Below, piece after piece: positions 10,443-23,500 of a DNA stretch of 64,000 nt (position 1 is the first letter of the stretch; every line of letters begins with the position of its first letter). The translations under genes and the position numbers were made by a program. The stretch comes from Laburnicola sp. R22_1 (Eukaryota; Ascomycota; Dothideomycetes; Pleosporales; Didymosphaeriaceae), in assembly GCA_014281115.1 (NCBI GenBank), contig JACONQ010000001.1:4402001-4466000 (forward strand), given 5' to 3'. The notes under the pieces are model-generated. The model did no database searches, was not told where the DNA came from, and was given only the letters and a program-made list of their open reading frames with translations.

Positions 10443-12575
10443 TCGTGTTTGATCACGTAATGCACGCTATCGCGTAATGCACGCGCCCCACCAAAATCGC
10501 GAAATATTCAACCCACCATAACTCCACCAATATGGCTCCAATCGACGAGGCTCTTGCGGCAATCGAATCGCTAAAACCAGGAGAACATTTTACGTATATA
10601 GAAATTGCCAAAAGATTCGGGGTTAGCTGGTCAACTCTGTCGCGGCGCGCGCGTAGTAAAACCCTATTGATGGCGCGTAAGCTCGAAAATTAACAAATGC
10701 TCAACGCTACGCAGGAAGCAACGCTCGTACAGTATATTCAAGACCTCTAAGCGCGAGGGCTACCTCCTACAAGCCATATGATACGAAACTTCGCGTTAGA
10801 AATAGCTAGAAAATACGTTGGGACTTGCTGGCCGTCGCGCTTCATTGAGCGCCACAAACTCGACTTAATATCGCGATGGACATCCGGCATCGACGCCTCA
10901 CGCCGCAGAGCTGATTCGGCCTTCAAGTACGCGCTGTACTTCAAGCTATTAGCTAAAAAAATCGAGCAATACAACGTTGACGCACCCCATATTTACAATA
11001 TGGATAAGAAGGATTTCTTATTGGAATCCTCTCTAAATCGAAGCGCGTCTTTTCTCGCGAGCAATACGAGCGTGGGAAGTTCAAATCAATGCTCCAGGAC
11101 GGCAATCGCGAGTGGATAACTTCAATAGCCTGTATTTGCGCCGACGGCTCTACCCTCACACCTGCCCTCATTTATCAGGCAGCCTCTGGCAACGTACAAG
11201 ACACCTGGCTCCAGGATTTCAACCCTGAAATCCACAAGGCTTTTTTCTCCTCCTCGCCCTCAGGATGGACCAATAACGATATCGGGCTCAGCTGGCTCAA
11301 ACAGGTGTTTAACCGCGAGACGAAAGCAAAGGCAAGGACGTCGTACCGCCTCTTGATCGTTGATGGGCATGGATCTCACGTAACAAAGGATTTTATCGAT
11401 TTCTGCGACGCCAATAAGATCCTGTTGGCAATATTTCCGCCTCACAGCACCCATACGCTTCAGCCGCTGGATGTGGGCGTCTTCGGGCCTCTCGCGAGCG
11501 CGTACAGCAACGGCCTCGCGAGCTTTATAGACGCCTGCTAGGGCCTCTCCAGCATTACAAAGAGGGACTTTTTCAGGATATTCTAGGCCGCCTAGGAGCG
11601 CGCGCTAACGTCAGCAACGGTCCTTGAGGCCTTTGAGGCTACTGGGATCGTGCCCTTAGATCCCAACAGGATCCTCAAGCGATTTGAAACTCGCGAGCCT
11701 GAGCGCCCCAGCTCAAGCGAGAGCAGCACGTCGGTCCTTAGCGCCAGCGACTGGCGTAAAATCGAGGGCTTATTACGTTAAGTTGTTGGAGATATTTACA
11801 AGTCTCAGGCTGCCAAACTCTCGCGTACGCTCCACTTGATTTTAGCGAAAAATTAGATCCTTAAGCACGAAAATACTCAGCTTAAAGAGACCCTTGTTAA
11901 CGAGCGCAAGCGCCGCCAGCGGGGTAAGGCCCTGGCGCTCGAGACGCTGGAGGATTACAACGGTGGCGCGATTTTCTGGTCGCCAGCTAAGGTCTAGAGG
12001 GCTCGCGACTGGCAGGCACAAAAGGACGCGGAGGAGAAGGAGATACAGCTTTAAAAGGACATCCAGTCCCAGCTCAGAGAGCAGAGCAAGCTTAAAAAGC
12101 AAGCCCTTTTGCAACAGCGACGCCTTAAAAAGGCTTAGGCTTAAGCAGAGCGCGCTTGCGAGCGCGAGCTAAAGGCTATTAAAGCTTAAGAAAAGCGAGA
12201 GGCCCGCGCAATTGAAAAACAACTCCGCGATGAGCTTAAAGCTTCCCAAAAGGGTAATTAACATAGCCTTAAGCCTCCAGCAAAAAATCCAAAGGATATT
12301 GAGCTTGTACAGCCTGAGTTACAGCCTGTTAAAGTTGACGAGCCCGAGATGCCTGAGATCGCGCCCACGACGCGCACACGTCAAATACGCCTCCCAGAGC
12401 GCTACAGGTAGCCAATAGAAGGGCTATATTTGTTAAATAAGCTCTTCTGATTATTACTCTAGAAAATCCGACGATTTTACAATATATACAAGCTGTACAG
12501 CTTCAAGTTGTGGATGGGCGGAAATTGCCGAAAACGTGCATTACGCGATAGCGTGCATTACGTGATTAAACACGA
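10443..12575 (+). mobile_element. Element C: complete pogo-like transposon inside B
   Basis: C is 2,133 bp with 41-bp terminal inverted repeats that differ at one base. The left end starts TCGTGTTTGATCACG and the right end is the inverse of TCGTGTTTAATCACG. TA duplications are at 10441-10442 and 12576-12577. The insertion point is inside the B transposase codons for Y-N-I-D. CGTAATGCACG occurs twice in each terminal repeat, 17 bp apart (10456 and 10473 on the left). This is the only element of the outer stack not itself interrupted. Confidence 0.95.
10532..12411 (+). pseudogene. Element C transposase (pogo/Fot1-like, DDE), broken
   Basis: Translation from ATG 10532 begins MAPIDEALAAIESLKPGEHF and ends with LPERYR-stop at 12409-12411. 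An HTH (GVSWSTLSRR) is followed by a CENP-B-type domain (RGLPPTSHMI; FIERHKLDLISRWTSGID) to about 10970. The DDE core follows: D in YNMDKK near 11000, D in VDGHGSH near 11360, and D in LQPLDVGVFGPL near 11470. A K/E/R-rich tail follows. Lesions are an in-frame TAA near 10692, a one-base deletion near 11022 that shifts frame just after MDKKDFL, and several TAG codons after 11539 where W or Q is expected. All three acidic residues survive. It is not functional as it stands. Confidence 0.88.
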
Positions 12576-14053
12576 TATAGACAAGAAGGGCTTTATAATA
12601 TGTATAACAGGACGCTTAAAACAAGTGTTTAGCTGTTGGATGTGGGAGCGAAAAGAGGTGCAGGCGGCACTTTAAGATGGCTCTTGTGAATGGATTACCC
12701 TCTTAGCAGCTGTCTGCGCTAATAGGGAGGCTCTGCTGCCAGGTCTTATCTATTAGTTGGCAAACAGCTTACTGCAGGCAGCTTAGGTGGACGCCATTAA
12801 AGCTGGGCAACACAATGTCTTTGTAGCTTCATCTCTATCTGGATGGACGAATAACGACATTGGTTTAGCGTGGCTAGAGCAGGTATTTGATCGCTGCACG
12901 AAGTAGAAAGCGCGTTGTGGGAGAGACTGGCGTCTTCTTATACTTGACAGCTATGGCAGTTACCTTACAAAGGAGTTTATTAACTACTGCGAATCTTATC
13001 GCATACTCCTAGCCGTATTTCCCCCTTACTCTACCTATACGCTTTAACCTCTTGATGTTGTTATGTTTAAACCTCTCTCTACCGCCTACTCTAAGGAGCT
13101 CTCTACCCACCTCTAGAGGAGCCAAGGGCTAGTACTAGTTAAGAAGGGGGACTTTTTCCCACTGTTCTGGAGAGCGTGGGAGTCCTTACTTAAGATAGAG
13201 ACTATCCTTAAGTCCTTTGAAGCTACTGGTATATGGCCTATGGACCTAGAGGTTATACTCAAACGCTTTAAGAGAGAGAGCTCTAGGAAGCAAGATGAAG
13301 GCGAAGCAGGCCCCTCAGCGCTTAAGGAGAGCGACTGGCGTCAGATGGAGCGTCTCGTACGCTCTGCAGTGAAGGATACTACTGCAGAAGAGTCAAAGTT
13401 GCTCTCCTAAACGCTCTACGGACTCTAAGTACAAAACGAACTGCTACACTATAAGAACGATGGCCTAAGAGAGGCTCTTACTGCTAAGAAGAAGTATAAG
13501 AAGCGCGGCAAACCTCTTGACTTGCAGCAGCGCTAGGAGTACTATGGTGGTGCCGTCTTCTGGTCTCTGCGTAAGATTAGAGAGGCACGTGTATAAGAGA
13601 CAGTGAAGCAGAGGGAAGAGTATGATGGGCAGCTTGCAAAGGCTAATAGGAAGGAGCTTTAAGCTGCTGCTAAGCTACTCTGAGAGTAGGAGGCAGAGGA
13701 GAGGCGTGTGGCGAGAGAGGCAGCTAAGGTGGTGAGGGAGAAGGAGAAGGCTAATAAGGCAGCTAAACGCGAGCGCTAGAAGGCAGCTCGCAACGCTAAA
13801 AAAGCTATATAACTATCCTAAAAGGGCAAGCGCAAGGCCTTAAAAGCCTCTACTTAAGCTAATAAGTGTTAGAAACAATGTAGTGCTGGTGCAGCTGCTA
13901 AGGAGGCATTATAGGCTGCATTAGCTGCCCTAGCTTTTACCACCCGCTATGGCTGCAACGTTAATCTTCTAAGTAAATTTAGATAGTACAAATTAATCGC
14001 ATGCCTTTGTTTACTACTCTACTACAAAATCTTGTAATAATAGCTATTATAGC

Positions 14054-14259
14054 TGTTGGCAGTAGCTCTCCCCAAGTAGCTAGCGTTGTTACAGGGGTTC
14101 TACCCCTAGCCTTGCCTCCTTGTTTGGCCAGTGTTTGACAGGGGGTCTGCCCTATCCTCACCTCCACGGTGAGGATAGGACAACAACTTACAACCAAAAT
14201 CTTTGACTATCTATTTATTACTGTTTACCGTGTATACACGACCCGACGTGGAACCAACA
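14054..14259 (+). repeat. 5' LTR of Copia element D
   Basis: The LTR is 206 bp, starts TGTTGGCAGTAG and ends GTGGAACCAACA. It carries a 12-bp perfect inverted repeat (CCTATCCTCACC at 14151-14162, inverse at 14168-14179) with a 5-base loop, which could form a hairpin in the transcript. The D coding frame starts 215 bp downstream. I could not assign a tRNA primer-binding site with confidence. Confidence 0.95.
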
Positions 14260-15247
14260 CTGATCAGTGGTTAACCTCACGTTAGCCACAGACAAGCAAG
14301 GTACCAGCGCTCGAAGGGTGATTGCGAGTATCGACTTATAGCGTACTGGCTTTTGCCTGGTAATTACTAGTATCGACTCATAGCGTACTGGTTTTGCCTC
14401 AACAACGTCGCTTACGATACAGGACTTGAAGACTCGTCTCACTGTCCTATAGTACCGTCATATAGCGACAACCATGTCAGCTTCAGCGTCTGGAAAAGAG
14501 ACCAGCTCTCTCGGCACCGCAAACCCAGAGGATACCCAAGACAAACCTACGCAATCAACCGCGTACAGTAACAACAACTTTGTTCCTGCCAAAGTCCAGA
14601 AACTACGAGAGGAGTTTCAGATCGACCTACGCGGATGGGACAAGGATATTGACATCTCTAACCCAGAACACCTCACAGAGCCAATCCTTAACGCATACAT
14701 CTTGAGCACTGTCTCACTGTACAAAAGCTCTCAATATAGAGGTATTGGACTATGGGAAACCTTCAAGACAGACTTTGATGGATGGACAAAGGCAACCTTC
14801 GAGATACCAGCTAGGAAAGCTCGGTGTACACTGCGCGATTACCTCCTCTACAATGGCGTATGGGTTGACAGCGGCATAAGGAAATCGATTGGCAAGTCTC
14901 TTCAAGACGTACTTGACAACGACGAGCCACATCAGTGGACAGAGGAGGAGATCATACAGGCAGGCAAAATTACGCGAACCCATCTAGAGGAGATTGCTTC
15001 AAATATAGCTCCGAAGCCAGCTATACAGAGTACAGCTCCCCAAGACGATACAACAATAGTCAGAACAACTGAGTTGCCCTATCCGAATCGTAACCCGTCA
15101 CTGTTGCCGCCGCCAGAGCCTCAGCAGCTGCCTCAGCAAGTACAGCAGCAGCAATCTCAGCAGCCACAAGTACGGTTTCCATCGTACACGAATCTGCCAG
15201 CACCATCTACATATAGAGGTTTCTCAGCACCGCCACCAATACCATAT

Positions 15248-15399
15248 TGTAAGGGATAAGTAGGGTAGCAATTAGGAATGAGAGACTGAGTTGATTGTAA
15301 CAAGCTGAACAGAGAAACTGCTTAAGTAGCAGAATCGTTATCAGCAACTAGTCTACATCAGGTTGGTGGTATCATGTGATATCGTACTCCACACTAACA
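15248..15399 (-). repeat. 3' LTR of Copia element E
   Basis: The LTR is 152 bp, starting TGTAAGGGATAAG and ending CCACACTAACA as written on the plus strand. It is identical to 20360-20511 as far as I can compare. In element orientation it is the 3' LTR because the coding frame reads leftward into it. Confidence 0.95.
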
Positions 15400-15412
15400 C
15401 ACCTCCCACAGC
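15400..15412 (-). other. Polypurine tract of element E
   Basis: On the minus strand the bases just before the 3' LTR read GCTGTGGGAGGTG. A G-rich run abutting the LTR is the expected primer site for second-strand DNA synthesis. The placement is direct; the function is inferred from the retrotransposon family. Confidence 0.6.
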
Positions 15413-15498
15413 ACAAAGGTAGCGGAGTGCTGTAAAGTATAACAAAGCAAAATGAGTGAACAGAGGGCCTCTAGGGCACCTCCCTAGAAAGAACTCTA

Positions 15499-18400
15499 TC
15501 AGGTAACGACAGATGTGACAAACTTATCCTCTAAACTAATAACTTGTTGGCGGATATTGGTTATTCCTAATTGCTGCAAGAATCGCTTGTGCTTGCTACT
15601 ATTAGAGAGAGACTTTATCAATCCATTAGCGGGCATATCAGCAGTTCCCATCCAGGTAATGTCAATGTTCCCGGCTTCAACTTGCTCGCGGATCCACATC
15701 TGATGTACTTTGATATGTCTAAGCTTCGTGTTGAGCTTTTCTTTGTCCTTATTGGCGATAGAGACTGTTTGCTGGTTATTACAGTACAACGTAGGTCGAA
15801 CCTCTGGATTAAACCCAATAGCTTCAAAGGTGTTCATCCACCAGGATAACTCAGTGCCAGCAGTTGACAGGGCAAACAGTTCGGCCTTAGTAGTTGATTT
15901 GGTAACAGATCTCATGATTTTTGCCTTCCAATTAATGACCATACCGTAGAGCTTAAACACATAGGCGAATGAGCTTCGAGCAGTATCAGGATCGTCAGCA
16001 AACGCGGCATCAGAGGCACTAAAGAACAACAACTCCTCAGCTTCCTTATTGTCAATTTGACTGATGTAGTTGGCGTTCTTAGAGCGTGCTGTTGTTGTTG
16101 CTCTAATTGCCTAGAATTGGAAGTCGTATAAGTATTGCCACACAGACTTGACAGCAGCAAGATGCTTTTGGCTTAGATTATTTAGATGGCGGGCAAGTAT
16201 TGAGTGCGCTTTTGCCACGTTAGGCCGGGTGAAATATGAGATGAAGCCAAGGCATCTAACTAGGATCTGATATAGGCGGGTGCGCTCCGCGTTAGGTTCA
16301 TCTGTACTTGGGGGGAGATAAGACTCGCGCAGAGGGACCTTAGGGTGTTGGCTGCCCTGAAGGAGATTGTGGTCGTGGCAGACTTTTGCGATGTAGGAGT
16401 CTTGGATTATCTAGACCTTGCCTTTTGCATAGTCTCTAATAATGCGTATCCCTAGGAACTAGCGTAGTTCTCCTAAGCTTTGTGTCTCGTATCGTTTTGT
16501 GAACTCGCGTTGAAACTGTTGATGATATTGTTGATCGCCTTTGCGGAAAAGGACGACGATATTATCTACGTAATAGAATAGTATTAGCTTGCCATTGGTG
16601 AATAGGTAAGGGATACCCTTGACTTGAGTGAAGCCCATATCAATAAGGGTCTTCTTTAGGTGTTTGTGCCACAGCGCTGGGGCATCCTTAAGCCTATACA
16701 GTGCTCGGCGTAGTCGCATTATATTGCCTAGTCTGTCTTGGAACCCATCTGGAGTCCAGACGTAACAGAGTTGGGCCAGGTACGCGTTGAGGAAAGCATT
16801 CTTAACGTTGTACTGGTAGGCAAGGAGTCCAAAGGCGCACATAATAGCGATAAGGAAGCGGAGCGTTCGAGCCGCGAGGGTAGCTGCGTAGGTATTATCC
16901 CAAGTCGTCTGCAAATCTCCTCTCACGACTAGTCGAGCTTTGTAGCTAGTTAAGTAGCCATCAGCATCGAACTTGTACGTGAAAACCCATATTAGCGGCA
17001 GGGTCTTAGCATCTGGGTGCTCCTTCACATCATCTTTCACCTTCTTAAATACACCTTTGTAAAGCTGCTTCTCAATCTCCTTGTCCGCAGCAGCGAACCA
17101 CTTATTAGCATCAGGGCGGGATTTGACCTCAGCCCAGTTCTTTGGTGGCGGCGGCAGTTGATCACGGTGAACCTTCAACTCTTCATTTGGGGGCAGTTGC
17201 ACGATTGCCGTAGCAAACGTTTGCTAGTACAGAGAAGCGTGCGTACTGAAATGGTCCCTAGGCGTATCGTCTCCTCTACCACCTCCCCGACGACGGGACC
17301 CTAGAACGATATTGTCTGCAGCAATATTAGGGTTTGTCCGTCTTGGAGCGTTATTCTAATAGCGGTTTGGCGCAGTATCTCCAGAAGCAATCTCTCTCTA
17401 GCCTTTTAGTTGAGAACGATTATAAGTGCTAGGTACTGGTGTCTCTTGGGGTGTGAGTAATCCTTCATAGGCCTCCTGTTGAATCTGCTCTTCGGCATCA
17501 TCTGGCCTAGTAGCCTCTTCTTCTTAATCCTCAACATTATCCTCAACTGTATGTTGACGATGTGTTATATCACGATGGATCTGCTTGATAACGGGATCTT
17601 CCTCCTTGTCTGATGAATCGATATTAAGGACTCTGACTACGCGTCGTATCTCCTCCGTCATAGGCTTAAGTTGTAGAGCCGAGTAGCGTTGGTCTCGTAC
17701 GAAGACAACATTATGTGTTCGAACAACACTGTCAGCCCCAGGAACCTATACACGGAAGATATTCGTTCCTTCGTATCCAACTAGCCATCTAGTAATCGAC
17801 CTTGACTCGAGCTTGTCACCTTTGGCCACCTTGGTATTACAGAATAGGGCTTTGGCACCGATAACGTCTATGTGTGCAAGAGACGGCTTTACTTTGCGTA
17901 CATGTTCGTAGGGCGTCTTCTAGTCAAGAACCTCTGTTGGCAATTGATTGAGGATGTAAATAGCTGTTAGGCATAACTCGTTAGCCAGTTCCTTAGGCAA
18001 ATTTGCTTCAATCCGCAAAGCTCTTGCCGCAGTGATAATAAGGTTACCAGCCTTCTTGGGCAGGCTAGTCATCTCTTCTGCACTAACAGCACGTCGCTTA
18101 GCTGTGATACCCAGGTCTTGAAAGACCTCCTAGAGATTAGCATAACCCTTTTCGTTGTCACAGCGAACGTATATAACAATCGCGTTAAACTGGGTCTGTA
18201 TAAGCGCTAGTATCTGTTGAACTGAGCGCGTTAGAGTCTCCTTCTTCTTATTACGAAGAGTCTTCCCTAAATGGTATCTGCTATGTTGACACACAGCGTG
18301 TAAGAGCCACTTGTCCCTGTTATAGCAAGCTTCACCCGTCTTCCTGAGTTGTACAAGGTTGATGCTGATACGTTTAAAGGGGCGTGTCGCAGGCTCGCGT

Positions 18401-20250
18401 TAAGGGCGTTGACTGATGATCTTAGAAAGCTTAGAGTTGATGCACTTTTCACATCCCCTCTATTGTGGAGCTTAGGGGCCAGTGATGAGCTTGATACTAT
18501 CCACTGCCTGCTCTAGGTGTTTAACCGCGCGTCGTCCTGCATGAGCTAGCATCTGATGAGCTTCTGTAGGGGTGACTTATAGAGGCTTGCGCTCTATATG
18601 GCTTGGCTTAGCTGACTTTGATTAAATCGCGAATGTGTACAACTCTAATGCGTTTGGACGTGTTGCCTTGTTAGAGTCCATAACCTAATGGCCACCCTGC
18701 TTATCGAGTGTGCAGAATATGTCCATTGAAGCGCTCCTCAGATAGAGACAGCTACGTCCCAAGTCGAACTCAATACCAACTGATTGACAGCGTGAGAGTG
18801 ACACTACTGATGTAAAGAACGTGGGAATAAGTGCTACCTATGTTATAGTCACTTAACGTTCGCTAGTTGGAGTATTAATAAACAGCTTGATATTTCCCCA
18901 CTTATGTATCTGTAGGGCTTGCGTGCCGGCTAGTAGGATATTATCTAGGTGTCCATCTCGGATCTTCTCCTAAGTCTTTGGCCGATGGTTTGTGATATGT
19001 AGATTAGAGCTAGGATCTAGTATCCACTTGTTGATTAATGGCGGTGGAGGCTGTTGAACAGTAGCTGTACTAAGTGGAGTAACAACCTAAGCTGCGTTCT
19101 GGCTGCCTTGCTAGTGCATAACTGCTCCTGTTAAGTTTTGAGCATTTGATGGAGGGTGACTAGTGTCTATTGAGAAATCATTCTTGTTGGCAGCAGCTGC
19201 CTTTTTACTAGCTTTCTTCTTAGCTCCGAACAGAGCTGCGCTTAAAGGGTTGCCTTTGCCTAGTTTCCTAACTCTGTCAAACTTGGCTAAGACAGCTGGG
19301 TCGGGCCTCCATCTAGCAGGTCGGAGAGAAGGCACCACATAGGAGCACTGTTTAAACAGGTGCTGTTCCCCGCAGATGCACGTGACTGTACGTTTCTGGG
19401 TGTTGCTGTTGGTGTTTGGACTAGGGCGTCCTAAAACGGCGTATGTTCCAAGTGCTGACGCTACAGGGTTCAAGGTGCGTCGGAACTGTTGATAGTTCTC
19501 CACTAGTGCAACAGGATCCATATACGGGGTTCCGTTTATCTCGGCTCGCGTGATCTCCTGAATTTCGTGCGTGACAAAGGACTCATCAATTCCCCTAATT
19601 GCTCGAAGAAAGTCCTGCTGTGCTTGATAGTCCTAGACTTCAGGTAGTTTTAGTTTGATTATGTTGCGAAGGATAGTGATGTAGCTCTTATACCAAGCAT
19701 CCATCTTCTGTCGTTGTGGAACCTTCTTGATCTTGTCGTACTGCTCGAGCAACTTATACTTGCGTTCTGCTACTAACATACAGAATATCTTCTTGAGTTG
19801 CATGAGTTGTTTGTAGGGTGTTTTAGTATCCTCAATAATTGGAATATGCCTACTGGCGATTGTCCTTGCAATCTCCTGTGTTAGGTTGTTAAGAGCGTTC
19901 TCCTTCTTCTGCTAGGCTGCCAGCTTTGTTGCGTAGAACCTATGCCAGAAGGTGTAGTCCTCTCGTTCAGATTTTGTAAGTTCGTCTGGTTCAATATTAT
20001 TGTTGCCCTGGACAATGCTTGAAGCTTTGTTGGGTGTGTTGTCCTTTTTAAATGAGCGTAGTAGTCGCTCCTTAGGTTTCTTATTGTAGATTTTCTTAAT
20101 AGTGTCTACTATTAAATCTGGGTTACAATAGTCCCAGATCTTGTATGCCTTAGCGGTCCTCTTTCGCAGAAAGATCCACTTTAACCAATCGCTTGGCTTG
20201 TTAAGGATAATTGTCTCCTTAACAATTAGCTCGTCCTCTTTGTTGCTTAT
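15499..20250 (-). pseudogene. Element E gag-pol polyprotein, RIP-inactivated
   Basis: The frame is 1,584 codons long with no indel from 20250 to the stop at 15499-15501. It begins with ATA followed by SNKEDELIVKETI, so the initiator ATG has probably become ATA. Gag runs to about 19100 and has a zinc knuckle (CICGEQHLFKQC). Integrase lies at about 18700-17650 with AHAGRRAVKHL, CEKC and the DNEKGYANL aspartate. Reverse transcriptase follows at 17200-16460, then RNase H at 16030-15500 (SDAAFADD, SVTKSTTKAELFALS). Catalytic residues are changed: the polymerase motifs read YNVKNAFL and FYYVDNIV where Copia enzymes have D in place of the first N and YVDD, and the integrase reads INLVQL where ID is usual. 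All are G-to-A changes on the coding strand. Many TAG/TAA stops also occur. Confidence 0.88.
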
Positions 20251-20359
20251 CGTGGCAAACTAGAGCTTGTTGAGTTAATCTCCGTTGTGGAAAGCGCGTG
20301 TGTAGTAAGTAGGTAGAGTGTGAACTGCAGTCGAATTAAGCGTAGGCTGGGCTTATAAC

Positions 20360-20511
20360 TGTAAGGGATAAGTAGGGTAGCAATTAGGAATGAGAGACTG
20401 AGTTGATTGTAACAAGCTGAACAGAGAAACTGCTTAAGTAGCAGAATCGTTATCAGCAACTAGTCTACATCAGGTTGGTGGTATCATGTGATATCGTACT
20501 CCACACTAACA
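20360..20511 (-). repeat. 5' LTR of Copia element E
   Basis: This is the 152-bp LTR at the upstream end of E in its own orientation, identical to 15248-15399. The inferred gag start lies about 110 bp inside it, at 20250. The CATAT target duplication follows at 20512-20516. Confidence 0.95.
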
Positions 20512-23500
20512 CATATACAGCCCCAGATCCAGAAAGGATCCCAATTCAGACAAAGACAGGGTTTCTCAAGGTCTATACAGAGGACATGAAATACAGCGGC
20601 GACAAGGATGACTTTCTGTTAGCCAAGTTAAGGACCTTTTACGATACCTGCGAGTTGTTTGAGATCTCTGAGGGACAGATGCACTGGCTCTACCCTATCT
20701 TACTTAAAGGACGAGCTAAAGCTTTCTATTAGAGTAAGATCCGCGGTAGAGGCTTTAATTTTGCTACAATTGTCAAGACTGTTAGGGAACACTTTGAGAC
20801 AGAGGAGGATCTGCAACGATACACTATCCTTTGGCACGAAGCCTCTCTACTCAACCTTGTACAGAAAAGTCCAGAGAGGCCAATGCTAGAGCTCTTTTAA
20901 GAGCTCACAGATGAGCTGCAACAGATACAGGATGGACTGACAGAGCACACTATGGAGTATTCTTTAGAGATGAGCCTCCGCAACGCAGTGATACGAGCCT
21001 GCCGCGGCGTTAAGGAGTGTAGCATAGCTCTGTACAAACCAGCGTCTACGTATGAAGGACTTTGTGCGGAAATTAGGTCAGCAATTGTTACGGCGGAGAA
21101 AGAGAGACAAGCACAACGCCAGGCCTACTATACGGACGACAGCCCGGATCCGCAGCAGTACTGGACGGACCGGACGTACAACCGCGGCAGCAACCGCTAC
21201 CGCTTCGGCCGCGATAAAGGCAGTTACAGTCGCGCTAGAGGTGGAAACCAGTTATTCCGCGACCGCTACAGAGGATCCTAGCGGTTCCAGCGGGACGCAA
21301 AACGATGCTGGGTATGTAGGAAGATTAACTGCTTCTCTACAAGGCACACACTAGAGGAAAGGCGCAGATTATACGACAGGCACGCTTAATATCTATAGCA
21401 AACAATGGACTGTACAACAGAGGATATCCAGCAGTTCCTAGTTGACTACGAAGGCCTTGATATATCCGACAGCAATGCCCATAATAGCAACGCCACTGCT
21501 GACCCGAGCGGGATTACCAACTTGATTGACGGATTACTGCAGGATAAGGCGGACTATAGCGAGCAATTCTTCTGCGAGGGCTACCTAGCAGGGCCGCGTG
21601 CAATTGACGGCGCCAAAACTGTGTTAATATTGAACGATTAATCAGTCTCTTACAGGCTTACAGGAGGATATTAGTCTTACAGGCTTATAGAAGGATATGA
21701 GGCATGGACAACAGGCCGCAACTGTACGTTTGAGGATCGCTACTTATCCGCTGTCTTTCAGGGGATTATGCCAGATACTGGAGCTTCTGGCATATCGACT
21801 GCTGGCTAACCCCAGGTTGAAGCTCTGTGTAGGAAACTGCCACTCGTACAGATCGATACCTCAGCAGCTAGTTAGACAATTCGATTTGGCAAAGGCGACA
21901 CTAGAACCCTTGGAGTAATAGTTGTTCCAACTCTAGTTGGTAATATTACCTTCCATATTGTTCCTACAAAGACGCCCTTCCTGTACTGTGTACAGGACAT
22001 GAATCGCATGGGGGTATGGCTTGACAATCTCCGCAGTGTACTTGTCCAGAACGACTCTAAGTTCGTCCCTATTGTATGGAAATGGGGCCACCCGTACATG
22101 CTTTTGGATTAGGAAGAATCGCTAGCAGGGTGTCACTGGACAGCGATAGAAGACCGCGGTTCGCGAGCAACTTGCCACCTCACAGAGACTGAACTACGAC
22201 GCCTCCACCGACGATTCGGCCACCCGTCAGTACGCCGACTGCTCCGGCTGTTACAGCGCGCTGGCCATGAGGTAGACCAGCAGATCCTGCAACACCTGAC
22301 AAGGTATTGCCACCACTGTCAGATGAATGCCAAGTCACCTGGCAGATTCAAATTTACGTTAAAAGACGACTATGAGTTCAATTTTTCTATTGTTGTGGAC
22401 GTACTATACATTAATGGCAAGCCAGTCCTCTAGATAGTTAATGAAGCTACCCGATTTGGTGCCTCACGATTCCTACCTGACATGTCTGCAGCTACGGCAT
22501 GGGACACGATCCGAATCTGCTGGATTGACGTCTATCTTGGCCCGCTAGATCAGATTGTGCATGATGCCGGTACAAACTTTGCTTCGCGGGAGTTCCAGCA
22601 GCTCGCCAGATTGATGGCAATTATTACAAAGGAAGTGCTAGTAGAAGCTCATAATAGCATTGGCTTAGTAGAGCGATACCACGCCCCTCTGCGCCGCGCG
22701 TACAAGATTATAGAAGCTGAGGTATAGGACGAGAGACTAAGCAAGGAGCTCATACTACAAATGGCACAGAAGGCTGTCAACAATTTAGTAGGACCAGATG
22801 GACTAGTGCCCACTCTGCTAGTGTTTGGCGCCTACCTAAGGATGACGGACGCAGATCCTCTGTCACCCTCTACTGAAAAACGTATAAAAGCTATTAGACT
22901 AGCGACTAATGAAGTGCGAAAACTGCACGCCTAGCGCCAAATTAACGACGCCCTTGCGATACGGAATGGCCCAGATACGCGGATTACTGTCAACCTGCCT
23001 ATTGGCTCCTAGGTCCGAGTATACAGAGAGAAGAAAGGATGGACAGGCCCACATACGCTGCTTGAAACCTAGGGAGAGACCTGTATAGTAGAGCTGCCAA
23101 GCGGATTAACCTAGTTCCGCTCAACAGTTGTGAAACCGTACTATAAGGAGCCGCAAGAGACTACGCCACAAGATCCCACACTGCCAGATACCATAATGCC
23201 AGATCCTGTTGGCGGTACGCCACCCAAATCCCCGCGCGAGAAACCAGCCGCAGAAGCTCGACCCAGTCGCCAAAGACGCAAGCCAACAAGATACCTAGGT
23301 GACAAAATAGACAATGAGGATCAGGGTGAGCAGCTTTAATTAACAGCCTATATGACTGTAAAGAAAGTTGCGGATAGAGAGCTCTCTTGCAAACTGCGCC
23401 AGGAAGGCAAGATTACAACACTAGGAGCACCTTTTGAGGTATTACAAAGGCAGGAAATCGACGGGCTAATTGCAAGAGGAGTCTTTGAGTTTACTTAGTA

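Larger units (their letters stand above)
9974..13986 (+). pseudogene. Element B transposase (pogo/Fot1-like, DDE), broken and split by C
   Basis: Translation from ATG 9974 begins MAPIDDALAAIESLKLGEQ and runs to 10440. It resumes at 12576 after element C and ends LLSKFR-stop at 13984-13986. The parts are an N-terminal helix-turn-helix (GVPHSTLR), a CENP-B-type DNA-binding part with RGLPPIR, and the DDE/RNase H-like core. Core landmarks are YNI-DKKGF at the C junction, LILDSYGS near 12940, PPYSTYTL and PLDV near 13020-13060. A charged, coiled-coil-like C-terminus rich in K, E, R and A follows. Known homologues cut and paste DNA into TA sites. Many stops are TAA or TAG where CAA, CAG or TGG is expected, so it is dead by RIP as well as by insertion. 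Confidence 0.85.
15248..20511 (-). mobile_element. Element E: Ty1/Copia-type LTR retrotransposon inside D
   Basis: E is 5,264 bp, antisense to D, with 152-bp LTRs at 15248-15399 and 20360-20511 that look identical base for base. The target duplication CATAT is at 15243-15247 and 20512-20516. It interrupts the D gag frame between a Tyr and a Thr codon. A purine-rich tract reading GTGGGAGGTG on the minus strand lies directly against the 3' LTR (15400-15412), as expected for plus-strand priming. It is the innermost and therefore youngest insertion of the A-B-D-E chain. Confidence 0.95.

Noticed and set aside
14474..15259. A 261-residue stand-alone gene
   Set aside because: It is only the 5' part of the D gag frame. 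The last codons come from the E LTR, and the frame continues at 20517 once E is removed.
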